From Ophthalmolycus amberensis (taxonomy: Eukaryota > Chordata > Actinopteri > Perciformes > Zoarcidae), in assembly GCA_024529925.1 (NCBI GenBank), contig JAFEUB010000815.1, positions 1 to 64,000 on the forward strand: a stretch of 64,000 nucleotides of DNA, read 5' to 3'. The position numbers and the translations under genes were made by a program. The notes beneath the pieces were generated by a model. That model saw only the letters and a program-made list of their open reading frames with translations, had not been told where the DNA came from and ran no database searches. This document shows, one piece after another, positions 1-10,700 of the stretch (position 1 is its first letter; every line of letters begins with the position of its first letter).

Positions 1-2228
1 CGTTTTCCTACGAAAGCCAGCAACACATGTCAATTTCCAGCCCTTACATGCATACAATGCAAATAAACTTCCATCTTCACAGGAAACTATTTAGGTTTAG
101 GAAAAGAGCTTGCTAACGGTTATTCCAGCAAACTCACTAGCTCATCTTGTTCACTAACGAGACAATCAATTATCAAGTTCATTCAAAAGATAGATTTGTA
201 CTCTCGACTCCTGCTTTAAATCTGTGTGCAAACAATGACTCTTTTGTGTGGCAGTTTTTACTTCAACAGAGGAGGTTAACTACAAGTGAATGTAGCTAGT
301 GATATAACGTTAGCTTCCTCCATTGTTGAACTCTGGCTCTCCGTCTCCTCAAAGGTCAGCACTGTCTAGACCGCTTGCTGTGAATAGTGATCACATAGCA
401 ATCACCAGTATGATGTATCAGTATTGTCTTGAACTTTGTCCAAAAAAATCACATCAATAGAACTAATACAGCATGTTTATGAGACAGGACTACCATGACA
501 ACTTGTGTTATCAACCTGGAGAGTTCTTTGCATTATCCAAACGTCCCATAATAACACTATTAAGTTCAGACAGCAGCTCTCTCAAACGTGCAGAGTGAAA
601 TGACCTTGCCACACCAAGACATATGCTTTTAGTCCACTATCATTCTGTAATAAGGAGAGCTGGCAGTGCGATCAAAGGCTTTCTACTGAACCCTGATACT
701 AAACGTTGCTGATGATCTGTCCACGCGAGAGCGAAGACTAACACGGAGATCATACCAAACAACTGGAGGGCTCTGGCTGCCTCGTTCAGGTCTCAGAGGC
801 TCGTGAAAAACGTACTCGCATGAGAATTCACCTTCCCTGCACGTCTGCCTTTGCACACAGCTTGTGTAAACACTACAAGGTGGTAAAGGACATGAAGGCA
901 AAGGGAAAACAAAGATCATTTTGATAGGGTGATGGCTGCATGTTAGGTCAGGACAGGCTGCAATGCTTGGGTATCGATGGGAGCAGGGAGAGGAAAGAAT
1001 CTCCTCGTTCAAATAACAGGGTGGAGGTGAACAAAAATAGTTTTAAATGAGCAGGAGCACATGTAACCTGTGGGCTAGCTCTTTGTCATGCCTCCCCCGG
1101 CCGCCAGCTCTCTTCAGATCTTCTCTTCACTGCTGCAGCTGATGGAGTCTGTATGATGAAAATGTGAAGATCACAGTCACAGGAAAAAGGCCAAAGCAAA
1201 GCTTTTCTACCCTGAACACAGCGAGTGAAATCAATCCTGCTGAAATGGAAATGAGGCACAACGAGAGCATGAAGAGCAGGAGCGCCAGAGGTGGGCGACA
1301 AAAGGCAGAAGGTTGGGGGAGGAGAAGGGTGTGCGCTGTTACAACTCCAAAAACATGTTTCAACTTGTTGAAACTGCTTTGTCAGCATACTGGCCTGTGT
1401 CTAATACACCCCCCACATGTCCTCTTTCTCCCTCATCCCTTCCATTGACCTACAAAGGAAAATGTTGGTGATTACAGATCGATTTAAACCTTTCCAAACA
1501 GCACGTAACAATAAAGCTAATCTGTTTGTCCCTGGAACGGTCCTACAAAGAACAGTGGAACGTGAATGGCATCTTAGAGCGGGGTCGCTATCTATTATGC
1601 CACCACACACCTAAGAGCACTCCAGAAAGAAACATGGGGGAACTGCATACATGGGCTTCTCCCCTGTCCCTTTGCCAGGGGTGAAATTGATTTATATCCT
1701 CTGTGTCATTCGTCACAGGATTCATTATCACCCCATTGTGACTGATGTTCATCTTTTCATCATATAGGGAAAATGGCAATTTGCAAGTAAGAGGTTTTAA
1801 TATTGTAAAATCACTGCAGATGAACAAAAAAAACCAATGGCACATATTCAGTGCTTTCAGGCTCACATCGTCTTTCTTTCGTGCCGATCTCCCCTCTCTG
1901 TCTGTCTCTGTGATAATAGAGGGAGAAAGGCATTCTGATAGGCTGAGATACTCGCAAACAAAGACACGTAGCAGTGCTATCACCTCCGTGTTGACGCCAC
2001 AAGGTCCAGAGTTGTGAAAAGAATCTGACCTCCATCTCTGTGAGATTACAACGCAGAACAACAAATACCCACAGAAGGAGAGACAAAGATCAAACGTGTG
2101 TTCAAACAAACTTGTTTGGCGTCGGGCGCAGCATTTACAATAAAGAACAATGTCGCCTAGGCAACGCAGACGCCACCCCATTCACCCTTTGGTGAATATT
2201 TTCCATCTTCCCTCATTCTGTTAGAGGA
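1..2228. other. Non-coding flank, no gene recognised
   Basis: Short open frames occur on both strands but none has a recognisable domain, a codon signal or credible splice sites. I see no repeat family I can name here. Confidence 0.5.
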
Positions 2229-2256
2229 TGATATAGATAGATAGATAGATAGATAG
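2229..2256. repeat. (GATA)n microsatellite forming the LINE 3' tail
   Basis: About six GATA units lie at the 3' end of the minus-strand LINE, so the repeat probably arose from the element's own tandem tail. Confidence 0.8.
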
Positions 2257-2745
2257 AGAGATAGACTTTATTTCAGACTCGGGGTCCATACAGACAGATG
2301 CATAAAAAGACAGACACAAACAATAAAAGTACATAGGCCTAGCAATGCCTTACAAAGAGACAGCTGTACCAATGTCGCCACAGCTGGGACTGGTAGCGTG
2401 TGGTGCTAAACCTTATGTTGGTTAAAACAAGTATGATCCCATTTACAGAGTCATTCAGTCTACAGATGAATTTGTACATGAAATTTCTTAAAACAGTTTA
2501 GAAAGTGTTGACTCGTGCAGCCACAAACATTTCACTAGCACTACTCCATCTCGGTCTCTTTAACAGTATTCTCATGGCGTCATTGTACGCTACTTGAAGT
2601 CTCTGTAAACTCTTTTTTTTGTAGTTTGACCACAAGTGTGCAGTGTAGAGTGGAGTACAATATGCTCTGAACAGAGACATCTTCACTCCATCTGTACACA
2701 GACCAAACTTGCGTGAGAGACAGATATGAAACTGTGTGTCTTATG
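2231..2745 (-). mobile_element. 5'-truncated LINE (CR1/L2/Rex1-type) 3' end with coding remnant
   Basis: On the minus strand, codons from about 2740 read RKFGLCTDGVKMSLFRAYC, then YTAHLWSNYKKKSLQRLQV and AYNDAMRILLKRPRWSSAS. This is the C-terminal part of a fish non-LTR retrotransposon reverse-transcriptase protein. A frameshift near 2500 switches frame, and the reading resumes as LRNFMYKFICRLNDSVNGII until a TAG at 2339-2341. The element ends CTGAAATAAAGTCTATCT followed by an (ATCT)n tail, the short-tandem-repeat 3' end usual for CR1/L2-like LINEs. It is a dead 5'-truncated copy. The clade is inferred, not proven. Confidence 0.7.
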
Positions 2746-3574
2746 ATGATTTAATTTAAAGTTGTACAATTTAAATGATGTCAACTGTAAAGATTATCAA
2801 TAAATAATGAATGCGTATTTTTCACTTGGTAAAAAAGAAAGAACAAATGCTGTCAGCCCTTTCTGTGCTATTACAGACAAATTTTTAGGGGGAAATTTTT
2901 GCTCTTTTTGACTGTCGACATGGCAAACCACCTGCTTCACCTCATGACCCTCCCTCCAGTGTTGGTTTTCTTATGAGTTCAGAGGGATTTCTAAGCACCT
3001 GGTTCGTTTTGACACGCAGCGCCCGAGAGCAGCGCAGAGATCAGCCAACCGCATCTACACTTTGATTTAAAAAGCAATGCAAAAACTAAGAAATGGGCAC
3101 AAGTTCAAACACTTCTTGACTTTTTCCATCAACTTTGTTTTATAGATGTACTGTATATATCTTCTTGCATGGAAGGAGAACATAATATGATTGATTTGAG
3201 AGTCACAGCAGAATGGTTTGGTATATTTTTATAAAAAACAATTACAATATTTAAAGCATATTTTTGTATAAAATATGCTCGATGTAGGCATAAAAATTAT
3301 AATCAAGTTATAAAGTACATATATGTTTCATTGCTATATCATAGTTAAAATATAACTAAATACATTTTTATGACAAGTAAGAAAAAGAAATACAAAGAAT
3401 AATTAAGGTTCTGGAAGTTGTGCATAAATATTTCATTGAATAGCAAGCAGGCCATATCTAGAAAAGTGTTTCCAAACCTGTTACACAAGTAGCAATTTGT
3501 TCTATTTATTCACTCAACAGCGATTCTTAGTCCGCACATAAACAAAGTGCACGCCACTGCTTTTCATTAGCCTG
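2746..3574. other. AT-rich 3' flank / probable 3' UTR of dmrt2b
   Basis: The block contains no coding signal. From 3180 to 3420 it is strongly AT-rich, with several short A/T runs, and it probably includes the dmrt2b 3' UTR. Confidence 0.4.
3505..3510 (-). promoter_or_regulatory. Candidate polyadenylation signal AATAAA for dmrt2b
   Basis: The plus-strand TTTATT reads AATAAA on the gene's strand, about 65 nt after the stop codon. It is the first canonical hexamer downstream. The AT-rich sequence further on (2760-3420) offers other possible sites, so a longer 3' UTR is quite possible. Confidence 0.35.
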
Positions 3575-4425
3575 TCAGGCCCTCAGCAGAGCCTCCACAG
3601 AGAAAGGTAATGGCTTCACAGCAGGAGTCCTGACTGAGCTGCCATGAGGGTTCTTGACAGAGTCGGCACGAGGACCTGCCTGATCGGCAGAAGTGTCTGC
3701 ACACCAGCCCTTAGCTGTCAGAGGACTGGGATCAAAAGTCCTACAGGGTGCACTGACGTCTGGCCCGCCCAGGATACCCTGATCCGATCCAAACATAAAG
3801 CGCGTGACGGTGGAAGAGCCATTAGAGTCCATTATTTCTGTCGGTTTTGAGGGGGGTTTGACAAGGTCTAGACCTGACAAGGTGCTGCCATGATGTTTGA
3901 GTGTTTGTCTTGATGGTAGAGGCGTCAGCTCTGGTCTGTCTTTCTTTTCACAGGCTTGGCAGCAATTCAGCCCCTCCTCATCCCTCCTGGTTTGCTCTAA
4001 GCTTTGACATAAGAAGCCAGTGTGGTCACCTTCTGCGGATGACCTGCTCTTTAGGTGGAAGAACTGATAGAACTGAAAGTCACACTCATACAGAGGCTTA
4101 TATTTATACACAGGCACATAACTGGACGTCCCTGCAGTGGTGGGTTCCTTGTTGAGAAGACAGCAGTGGAGGCTTGGGGAGACAGGCAGGGGCGGAGGGT
4201 GCAGCACGGGGACGAGGCCAGAGGAGGAGAAGGAGAGGTCGCTGTGCAGCTCTCTCTGTCTCAGCTCCCGCTCCAGCATCACGTTCTCCAGCTCCTTGTC
4301 TGCGAAGGCTCGCCTCTTCCTCATCCGGCTGCTGATGGGGGGACACGTAAAGTGTGTTTGGTCCCGCTGCGTATGCTTCGACCAGCAGGAGGTGTCTTCC
4401 TCCAGCGGCACCACTGGTTTGAGCC
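3575..4425 (-). CDS. dmrt2b: dmrt2b exon 3: C-terminal region and stop
   Basis: This is the last coding exon, encoding residues 154-435 after the glycine codon split by the intron. It starts after the acceptor ctatccag, and the frame continues upstream of an internal GTG codon at 4414, so it is not an independent open frame. Diagnostic Dmrt2 features are MRKRRAFADKELENVMLERE, SYVPVYKYKPLYECDFQFYQFF (about residues 250-275) and the terminal LPFSVEALLRA. The middle section is Ser/Pro-rich and weakly constrained. There is no frameshift or premature stop, so the gene appears intact. Confidence 0.92.
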
Positions 4426-7101
4426 CTGGATAGAATTGATAGATTTGAATGCAAGTCAGCGGGTATTATTACGCACTGTGTATTACAGTAATGGCCTGTT
4501 GTTGTGAAATAGTGAAGCCACAGTGATCAGGTGGCTTAGATAAATTAAGGGTGTGTAATGCGGGGTAATGACATCCAACAAGAAGCACTGGTAGTTTGGG
4601 GCCCAAGCAGGGCTTGAAAATGCAGTAGCAGTGAGAGCAATACATAATGCATGTGTGTGTGTGTGTGTGTGTGTGTGTTAAAGAGCATGCACTTGTGTGA
4701 AGGTATGTGTGTCTACTTGTGGAGACTAAAATCTGTTTGTTCAGTGACATTGTTGGGACGACTGTCTGTCTAAGGACAAGAAAATGGTATCCACAAAGTC
4801 AAACATTTATTTTGGGTTCAGACTTGGTTTTGGTTGAGGTTAGAAACAGGCGTAAGCTAAGGCTATAAACAGGTTGTGGTTAGACATGGAGGGATTATGG
4901 TTCATGTTGAGGTAAACTTCGGGGAAATCAATGTCCTAACAAATCATTCCGAAAAACATTGAGCTGAATTATGTAGTTCTTTTGTAAGTGAATTTTTCTG
5001 CACTTCACAATTAGCTTTGTTGGCCAAGTGTATGCGAACACATTTTTTTCACCACTCAATGTGGCCAGGGGACAACAAAGCTGGACAGATGAAGGTTATA
5101 TATAATAGCAGTAAAGCATAGCTGTAAACATAAATATCATATATAAAGCATGACCATCAATGAATACTTCAAAAGACATGTGACAATCTCATCTCACTTG
5201 CTCAGCAAGCAGTGACTTACCTCTACCAATAGCAGATGACAATGTTGATCAATGTGTGATCTTGCATTAATTCCATCAAACTTAACACATTAAAAGAAAA
5301 GAAGCTGAATATTAAAGGGTTTTATCTAATTTACTGGGGAAAAATGACTCTTTGTAATCCAGTCTAGGAAAGAGGAAGTACATTAATGAGAGAGATGTTT
5401 ATTAAACTTTACCTTGCAGGATGCTCTTAGTCAGTGTGCTTGGTTCGGCGGCTCTCGCGTAACGCTGATACGCAGTCCTCCGCAACGGACCTGCACACCT
5501 CACCCCCCTCTTACCCTGGGAGAAACATGGGAACAGGAATTAGACATTTGGACGTAATCCTATTGTACTGAGACTGTGCCCCAAAGGTAATTGAAGTTAT
5601 TTAATACATTATAGAGGCAAATAGATCTCTTTATGGTTATAGCATTTCAGAATGGGGAATATTTGGATATTCAACCTGTTGACACAGAAGATGCAGCTAC
5701 TAAAGGTAAATGCAAGTCGTTTTATGTTAACTTTGTGTTGCTTAACTTTATTTTTTTGTTTTGTTAGTTTTGCTGTTAGTCCAGTTTGATATCTTAAAGT
5801 TGAAGCTACAAGTTTATGCTTTTAAAAGGGATGTACATTTTGTGTTGCTCGTGGTCCTTATTCCATACTTTATATTTCTTAGTTAGTTGTATTAATATTA
5901 TATTTTAATAAAATGTGAACAATAATATATGTATTTATATGATGCAATCAGAAATATGTTTTCGAAATGTTAACATTTTATAATGCATAAGTTCATATTT
6001 TACCTTCAGCTATAAATGCAGACTTGCGTTACAATACACCATATTACTGGAATGAACAGCAAAACAAACTGTATGTTTTAATTAGTGTGTCTGACAGTGG
6101 CTTTGTGTGACTGGTGTGTCTTGTTGTGATGCTCTGTGTATGTAGATTTATTATTTCTTGTTAAAAATCTCAACAGGACTTCCTGATTAAATAAAGCTGA
6201 ATAAACTAACCCTACATCTCACTCTTTCTAATAGAAAACAACAAAACAAAACTTAACTCAAATGTTCCAAATCTCAAAAAATATGATTCTATTTTGTATA
6301 AATTAAGAAAGACAAACAAACATGTGCTTTTGTCTGTAGTGATGCCCTGAGCCATGAGATGGTCAGACTTCTCTCACACACAGTTGAACATATGGATAAT
6401 AGTAATTTGCAAATTCAGCCTTGCCGCTTTATTTCTAAGCACTTCTGTCGAGTGTAAAATATTTCTCTGCGATTTCTCTTCAGAAAATTCAATCCAGCCA
6501 AAGAAAAGCATCTCGTAAATAACAATTGCTATATATTCTGATCTTTGGTCTACCAACATATGAGTCAGTTCACTTTGAGTATTGTTTTGAACTCACGTGT
6601 TGGGCCTCATTTTGATATCAATATCTGCCTGATAATTACGGTTCGCCTCCTGATTGTGAATAATCATCTACTGGAGGGTCATGGTTTAGCCATCTGTTTA
6701 TCCTCCATCATTTATCCAGCACTGTCCTGCCCTTGTGCCCTCCTCACCTCCGCAGCTTGCTGCCTCCTCAGAGCGACCTGCGCTGCCATGACGCGCTGCC
6801 GCTCCACCACCAGCAGGCAGCAGGCACAGCGACAGTCCCTCCAGCGGCAGAAGCGTTTGTGGCCTTTCAAACACGACACGACGCCGTGGTTGCGACAACG
6901 GGCGCATTTGGGGCTCCGGGTCATCTTGCGTGGCTTCGGCTGATGGCGCTCCGGAGCTGGGGCCACTTTATTCTGCCCTCCGTCCCCGCGGCAGCCGCGC
7001 TGCCCGGCGCATCCGTCAGGACTCGTCACATCTTCGGATTTTAGTACATCACGTTTTGCTGTGGTCTCCAGCTGCAGGCCTGCTTCCAGCTGAGAGGACA
7101 T
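3575..7101 (-). CDS. dmrt2b: DM-domain transcription factor Dmrt2-like gene (three coding exons), probably dmrt2b
   Basis: Joining 7101-6748, 5515-5413 and 4425-3575 on the minus strand gives an uninterrupted 435-residue protein with GT-AG introns of 1232 and 987 bp and compatible phases (0, then 1). The DM domain lies at about residues 65-111, followed by the Dmrt2-type block YQRYARAAEPSTLTKSIL, the motif MRKRRAFADKELENVMLERE at about residues 187-206, and a C-terminal LPFSVEALLR. These conserved blocks are characteristic of Dmrt2, a nuclear DNA-binding factor; in vertebrates Dmrt2 acts in somite and left-right development. The paralogue call is inferred: no dmrt3 or dmrt1 exon is visible on the 5' side, and the protein departs from the usual Dmrt2 DM sequence (CRCACC where CQCANC is typical). 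The family is close to certain; the b-paralogue label is moderately supported. Confidence 0.88.
4640..4960. repeat. Degenerate teleost dispersed repeat with (GT)n, inside dmrt2b intron 2
   Basis: A (TG)14 tract (4652-4679) is followed by a CTTGTGGAGACTAAAATCTG-like segment, several GGTTAG-type words (4830-4890) and AAATCAATGTCCTAAC near the end. The order matches a familiar fish repeat built from (GT)n, GTGGGGAC, a GGTTAG-rich middle and GTCCTCAC. Identification is from memory of that pattern and the copy is diverged. Confidence 0.45.
5413..5515 (-). CDS. dmrt2b: dmrt2b exon 2: Dmrt2 linker block
   Basis: This 103-nt exon is too short to stand out as an open frame. It follows the acceptor tttctcccag and precedes a CAAG|GTAAAG donor, and it encodes GKRGVRCAGPLRR, then TAYQRYARAAEPSTLTKSILQ and the first base of a glycine codon. 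The segment aligns by eye with the Dmrt2 family linker (YQR..RA.....L.KSIL.G) that follows the DM domain. Its start phase (0) and end phase (1) match the neighbouring exons exactly, which supports both boundaries. Confidence 0.88.
6748..7101 (-). CDS. dmrt2b: dmrt2b exon 1: N-terminus and DM domain
   Basis: This exon encodes residues 1-118. The first ~60 residues are a low-complexity leader. The DM domain starts at SPKCARCRNHG (about residue 63) and contains the zinc-ligand cysteines and histidines (C66, C69, H72, C76, H81, C85, C90, C92, C95) and the helix VERQRVMAAQVALRRQQAAE. The exon ends GCG GAG followed by GTGAGG, a good donor in phase 0. The ATG at 7101 is preceded directly by an in-frame TAG, so it is the most upstream start in this exon; its Kozak context is weak (T at -3). 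The adjoining AG could also be a splice acceptor, so an upstream coding exon cannot be fully excluded. Confidence 0.92.
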
Positions 7102-7660
7102 CTATGACTAATAACACCGGAATCCCACTTTGAATCAGTGGTGCACTATGTTGCTGCTAACGCTGAGCAGACTATACGCAAACGATCAAAACGGACCAAG
7201 ACGTGATTATTCACTTACTGAATTGGAACCAGGACTAAGAAATACATTAATTGTCTGCCGAAAAGTCAGAAGAGCTGATAAATCACAATAACGCTGTTGT
7301 GTTACGCATAGAACAGCTGACACAGACTACAACATGTCTTCTAGATTGAAATAACAGACATAAAGTAAAACGACGCATTAAAGAGTGATTCCGGGCTTCA
7401 GAGAGGCTAATTCCAATTGAACACCAAGCCGTGAGGTGTGGTGTCGTGCTCCAGCCTGCTGCTACATGACAGTGTTTTCAGGGTGGAAACTTTGCAGCCT
7501 ACCGCCAGACGTTTGAAATGTTAAGCCTCTCTCAGCTGCTCCCTGACGCTGTTTCCAAATACAGGATAGTACAGGATAGTAGACCGGGCCACAGTGCCGA
7601 GCTCCTGGCGCGGGACCGTGAGCAAAGATTTGAGGGAAACAGGTTTGCAGCAAAAGCAAC

Positions 7661-7780
7661 TCCCTCTCCCTATAAACCCGTGTATCTTACCTGCCCTGCC
7701 CACCTTTGAGGTGGTTCTCATCTTTCAAGAGATTTAGGATCTTGCCCGACCCACATCTCCACATTCTTATTGGCGAGGGA
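7661..7780 (-). promoter_or_regulatory. Weak candidate promoter elements upstream of dmrt2b
   Basis: On the gene's strand there is a GCCAAT box (7769-7774) and, about 100 nt closer to the gene, a TTTATAGGG stretch (around 7670-7677) that is only loosely TATA-like. They lie roughly 570-670 nt upstream of the ATG. No transcription start can be set from sequence alone. Confidence 0.18.
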
Positions 7781-10700
7781 TCACCAAGTCATTATACTTA
7801 TCATTATTTTAATAGTAATTATATATACAGAGAGAGAGATTGAGCAGGGGAGCTAAAGAGTATGTTTACTCATTAGGACATGTGTCCGTAAGGGTGCATA
7901 TGTGAGCTCTGTGTTTTACCAGGCTCGATGATACAATATGGACTAATTACGCACGCGCCTTGGGGAGAATAGCCTTGTGGGCGAATGAGAGACAGACAGA
8001 GGGAGAATTACATTTTCATAGTACTAGTCTTCACACTCATATTTATTCATTTTACTGTTACATAATTCAATGATTTAATGGCTCTCTTGATGTTTTATTT
8101 CCAACATGTCTGGGTACTGAAAGATAATAATTGAAATACGTATATTCACGCTTTAGATAAGTGTTTTTAACACCAGTTTACTAAGAGAGCATTATTCAAA
8201 TTCTCACCTTTTCTGAAAATGTATATAATTGCATACTGCTGTCAGGTAATTCCTTGATGTGATGCAACAGATGGAAGTAATTGTTAATACTTCTTTGGTT
8301 TATGATTACTACAGACTGCTATATTTGCCTTTGGACTGTGCAAAGTGAAGTCAATTATGCATTCAGCGAATTTCTTTGGATGTTGATTATACGCTGCACT
8401 TACCTCCTCATCGCCTCCTCTTCAGTCTACACTTATGGCTGATAAAGAGCCGTGTAGTGTAGTATATAAAAGAGCTGATGTTTCCTTTTATTCAAATACA
8501 GTAGGCCTAGACTCCACTGAGATGGTATGAAAAGTGTGCTCCCTACTGGTTCAAGTCTGTAATTACACCCAGGGTAGTTCTTCCAGGATAGAGAGTCCGG
8601 GCGAACTGATTTGTCTGATTTCCATTACGGAGAAGGTATTCAAATAAGTCAGATTCCCACAATGTGACCCAACACTAAACAGTGCTTTCCATAACCAAAC
8701 TAGTTATCATTGACCATTAACCCTAATCTCACTACCTAAATTTAGATTACAATTTTTCCACCCCATGCCTCAGGCTAACAATGTAGAATTAAGTCATTAT
8801 ATATATGAATATACTAAAACAGCTGAAAAATATTTTTAAGCAGTTAGTGCTTTTTGAACAATGTAATACTTCAGAGGGAAATTATGTCAAAAAGCCTGAG
8901 ATTATATGTAACATGTGCAAAGTTTGGAAGTGAAAAGTAAAATGTGATGAATCATTTAAAACAGTTTCCTTATTCACATTCTGTTATTGTGAGGTTTTTT
9001 TAGTGTGAGGTCATCTGTAAAATTAATGTATGCCTAAAACGCCCTCAAAGGTCAAGATCCTGGCTCACCAACATTCATTCCACGTGTACATATTGAATTT
9101 ATAACAACTGCAAAAGCACTGAGATAACAAGCTAAAACCTTATATGAATAGCTCTCTTAAAAATAATAAAGTAAGGAGGGGTTTTAAATACATAGGCCTA
9201 TAATACTGTATATATTATTTTCACACAGCAGGCTTAGGGGCTCAGATGGCAAAGGCCCAGTCACTTCTGGTCTTGATCCTACACTTAGCCATGCCCAGAA
9301 GTGCCCTGCCAGGAGATGTCTGCTGTCAGCTCATAAAAGGTTAAAAGATCAGATATCAAAGATGTAGGCAGGAGCCAGAGCCAACTGAGCCTAAGAATAT
9401 GATCACCAAAGTGATACAACCAGTGTAGATATATATTGTGATGACACTTTGTCCTTTTTCAAAAGTCTGACTGCAGATTTGTTTGTAGTCTGGAGGTCTA
9501 TTACTGACATTGGAAAACAATTATTAGAGTAGAGTTGTAAATGTGTGAATAGCGGAATTCAGATTCAATCCTCATCACAATGCAAAGAGATTGCTTTTAA
9601 TAAACAGTGCTGTTAAACATGAAATAGTAATAGTTATTTTGGCAGGTCCTCAAAATAAGCATTCATAAGGGCAGTATATAAACATTAAATACTGACATTA
9701 CATAAACATTTAATAATATAACACACTATGATGTAGCAGATATAAGTATGTTCATGTATTTGCTTTTGTAATAATATGAAGAAGCTATAATTGTTGACAC
9801 ATACTGTAGATTAATAACCTCTCTACGTGTCCTCAAAGCTGCACAATTGTGTGTTATAAACCATTTATTAAAGGTTAAATAATGAGACTTTAAGTAAAAT
9901 GTCTGTGCGCGGCAAGTACTTTATGGTTGCAAAACAAGAGAATACTGTCTTTATCGCTAAATGAAAGCACCTTTGATAAGTAGAAGGGGATGTTGTTACA
10001 ATAGGATTAAAAATCGAGGCGTCGCGTGACAAAAACACACATTTTGTACACACGATCCTTTGCACATTTTGCAGAGGTATAACAACGTGATGCTGCAGCT
10101 GCCTATGCTACAGAGAGGGAACAGTCATGCATAAGTATGTGTCAGAAAAAACATAAACACAGGTTGGCATTTAAGCAAACCACAAATGCTTTCAATTTTC
10201 TGTTGAGAAGAGTCTACAGATGGATGAGTACTCGGCACCTAACGGGTGGGACATGCATCATGTTGTGCAGCATGTCCACAGGAAAACAGGTAAGTACCCC
10301 CCTTATTAATACCGTCAGCTCTGCTATACCGCCTGCAGTGGAGTGCATCTCTCAAAGCCTGTTGACTCGCAGACAAATTGACTGTCATCAGCAGTGACAT
10401 GGTGCTCTGGCATTCCCTCCACTCCGTTGTATGTCCTGCGGTTGTTCTGAGAGTTGTGTCCATCTACTTTGATTTTCGTAGCAGAGATGGAGTTTGACAT
10501 ACTGCTCGGCTCCCACTATCCGACCTGCCGGCGTGTCCTCCTCCATCTGCCTCTCCCTCTATGACTGACGCCCTCAATCGACTTGTGAGGGAAGTAAAAC
10601 AAAACACCGAAGGCAGACAACCTGTAAAGTTACACTCAAGGACAAGAGCGCTGCTCCAACTTTGTGTACCGTGCTGAAGTTTAGAGAAGGAAAACAGAGG

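Noticed and set aside
1588..2181. A 197-codon open frame on the minus strand
   Set aside because: No domain, no codon bias, low-complexity segments and no splice support; expected by chance in a window this size.
7462..7721. Short open frames upstream of dmrt2b as possible extra dmrt2b coding exons
   Set aside because: No Dmrt2-like sequence, and an in-frame stop directly precedes the exon 1 ATG.
9230..9430. Possible decayed dispersed repeat
   Set aside because: Vague resemblance only; no ends, tail or second copy in the window.
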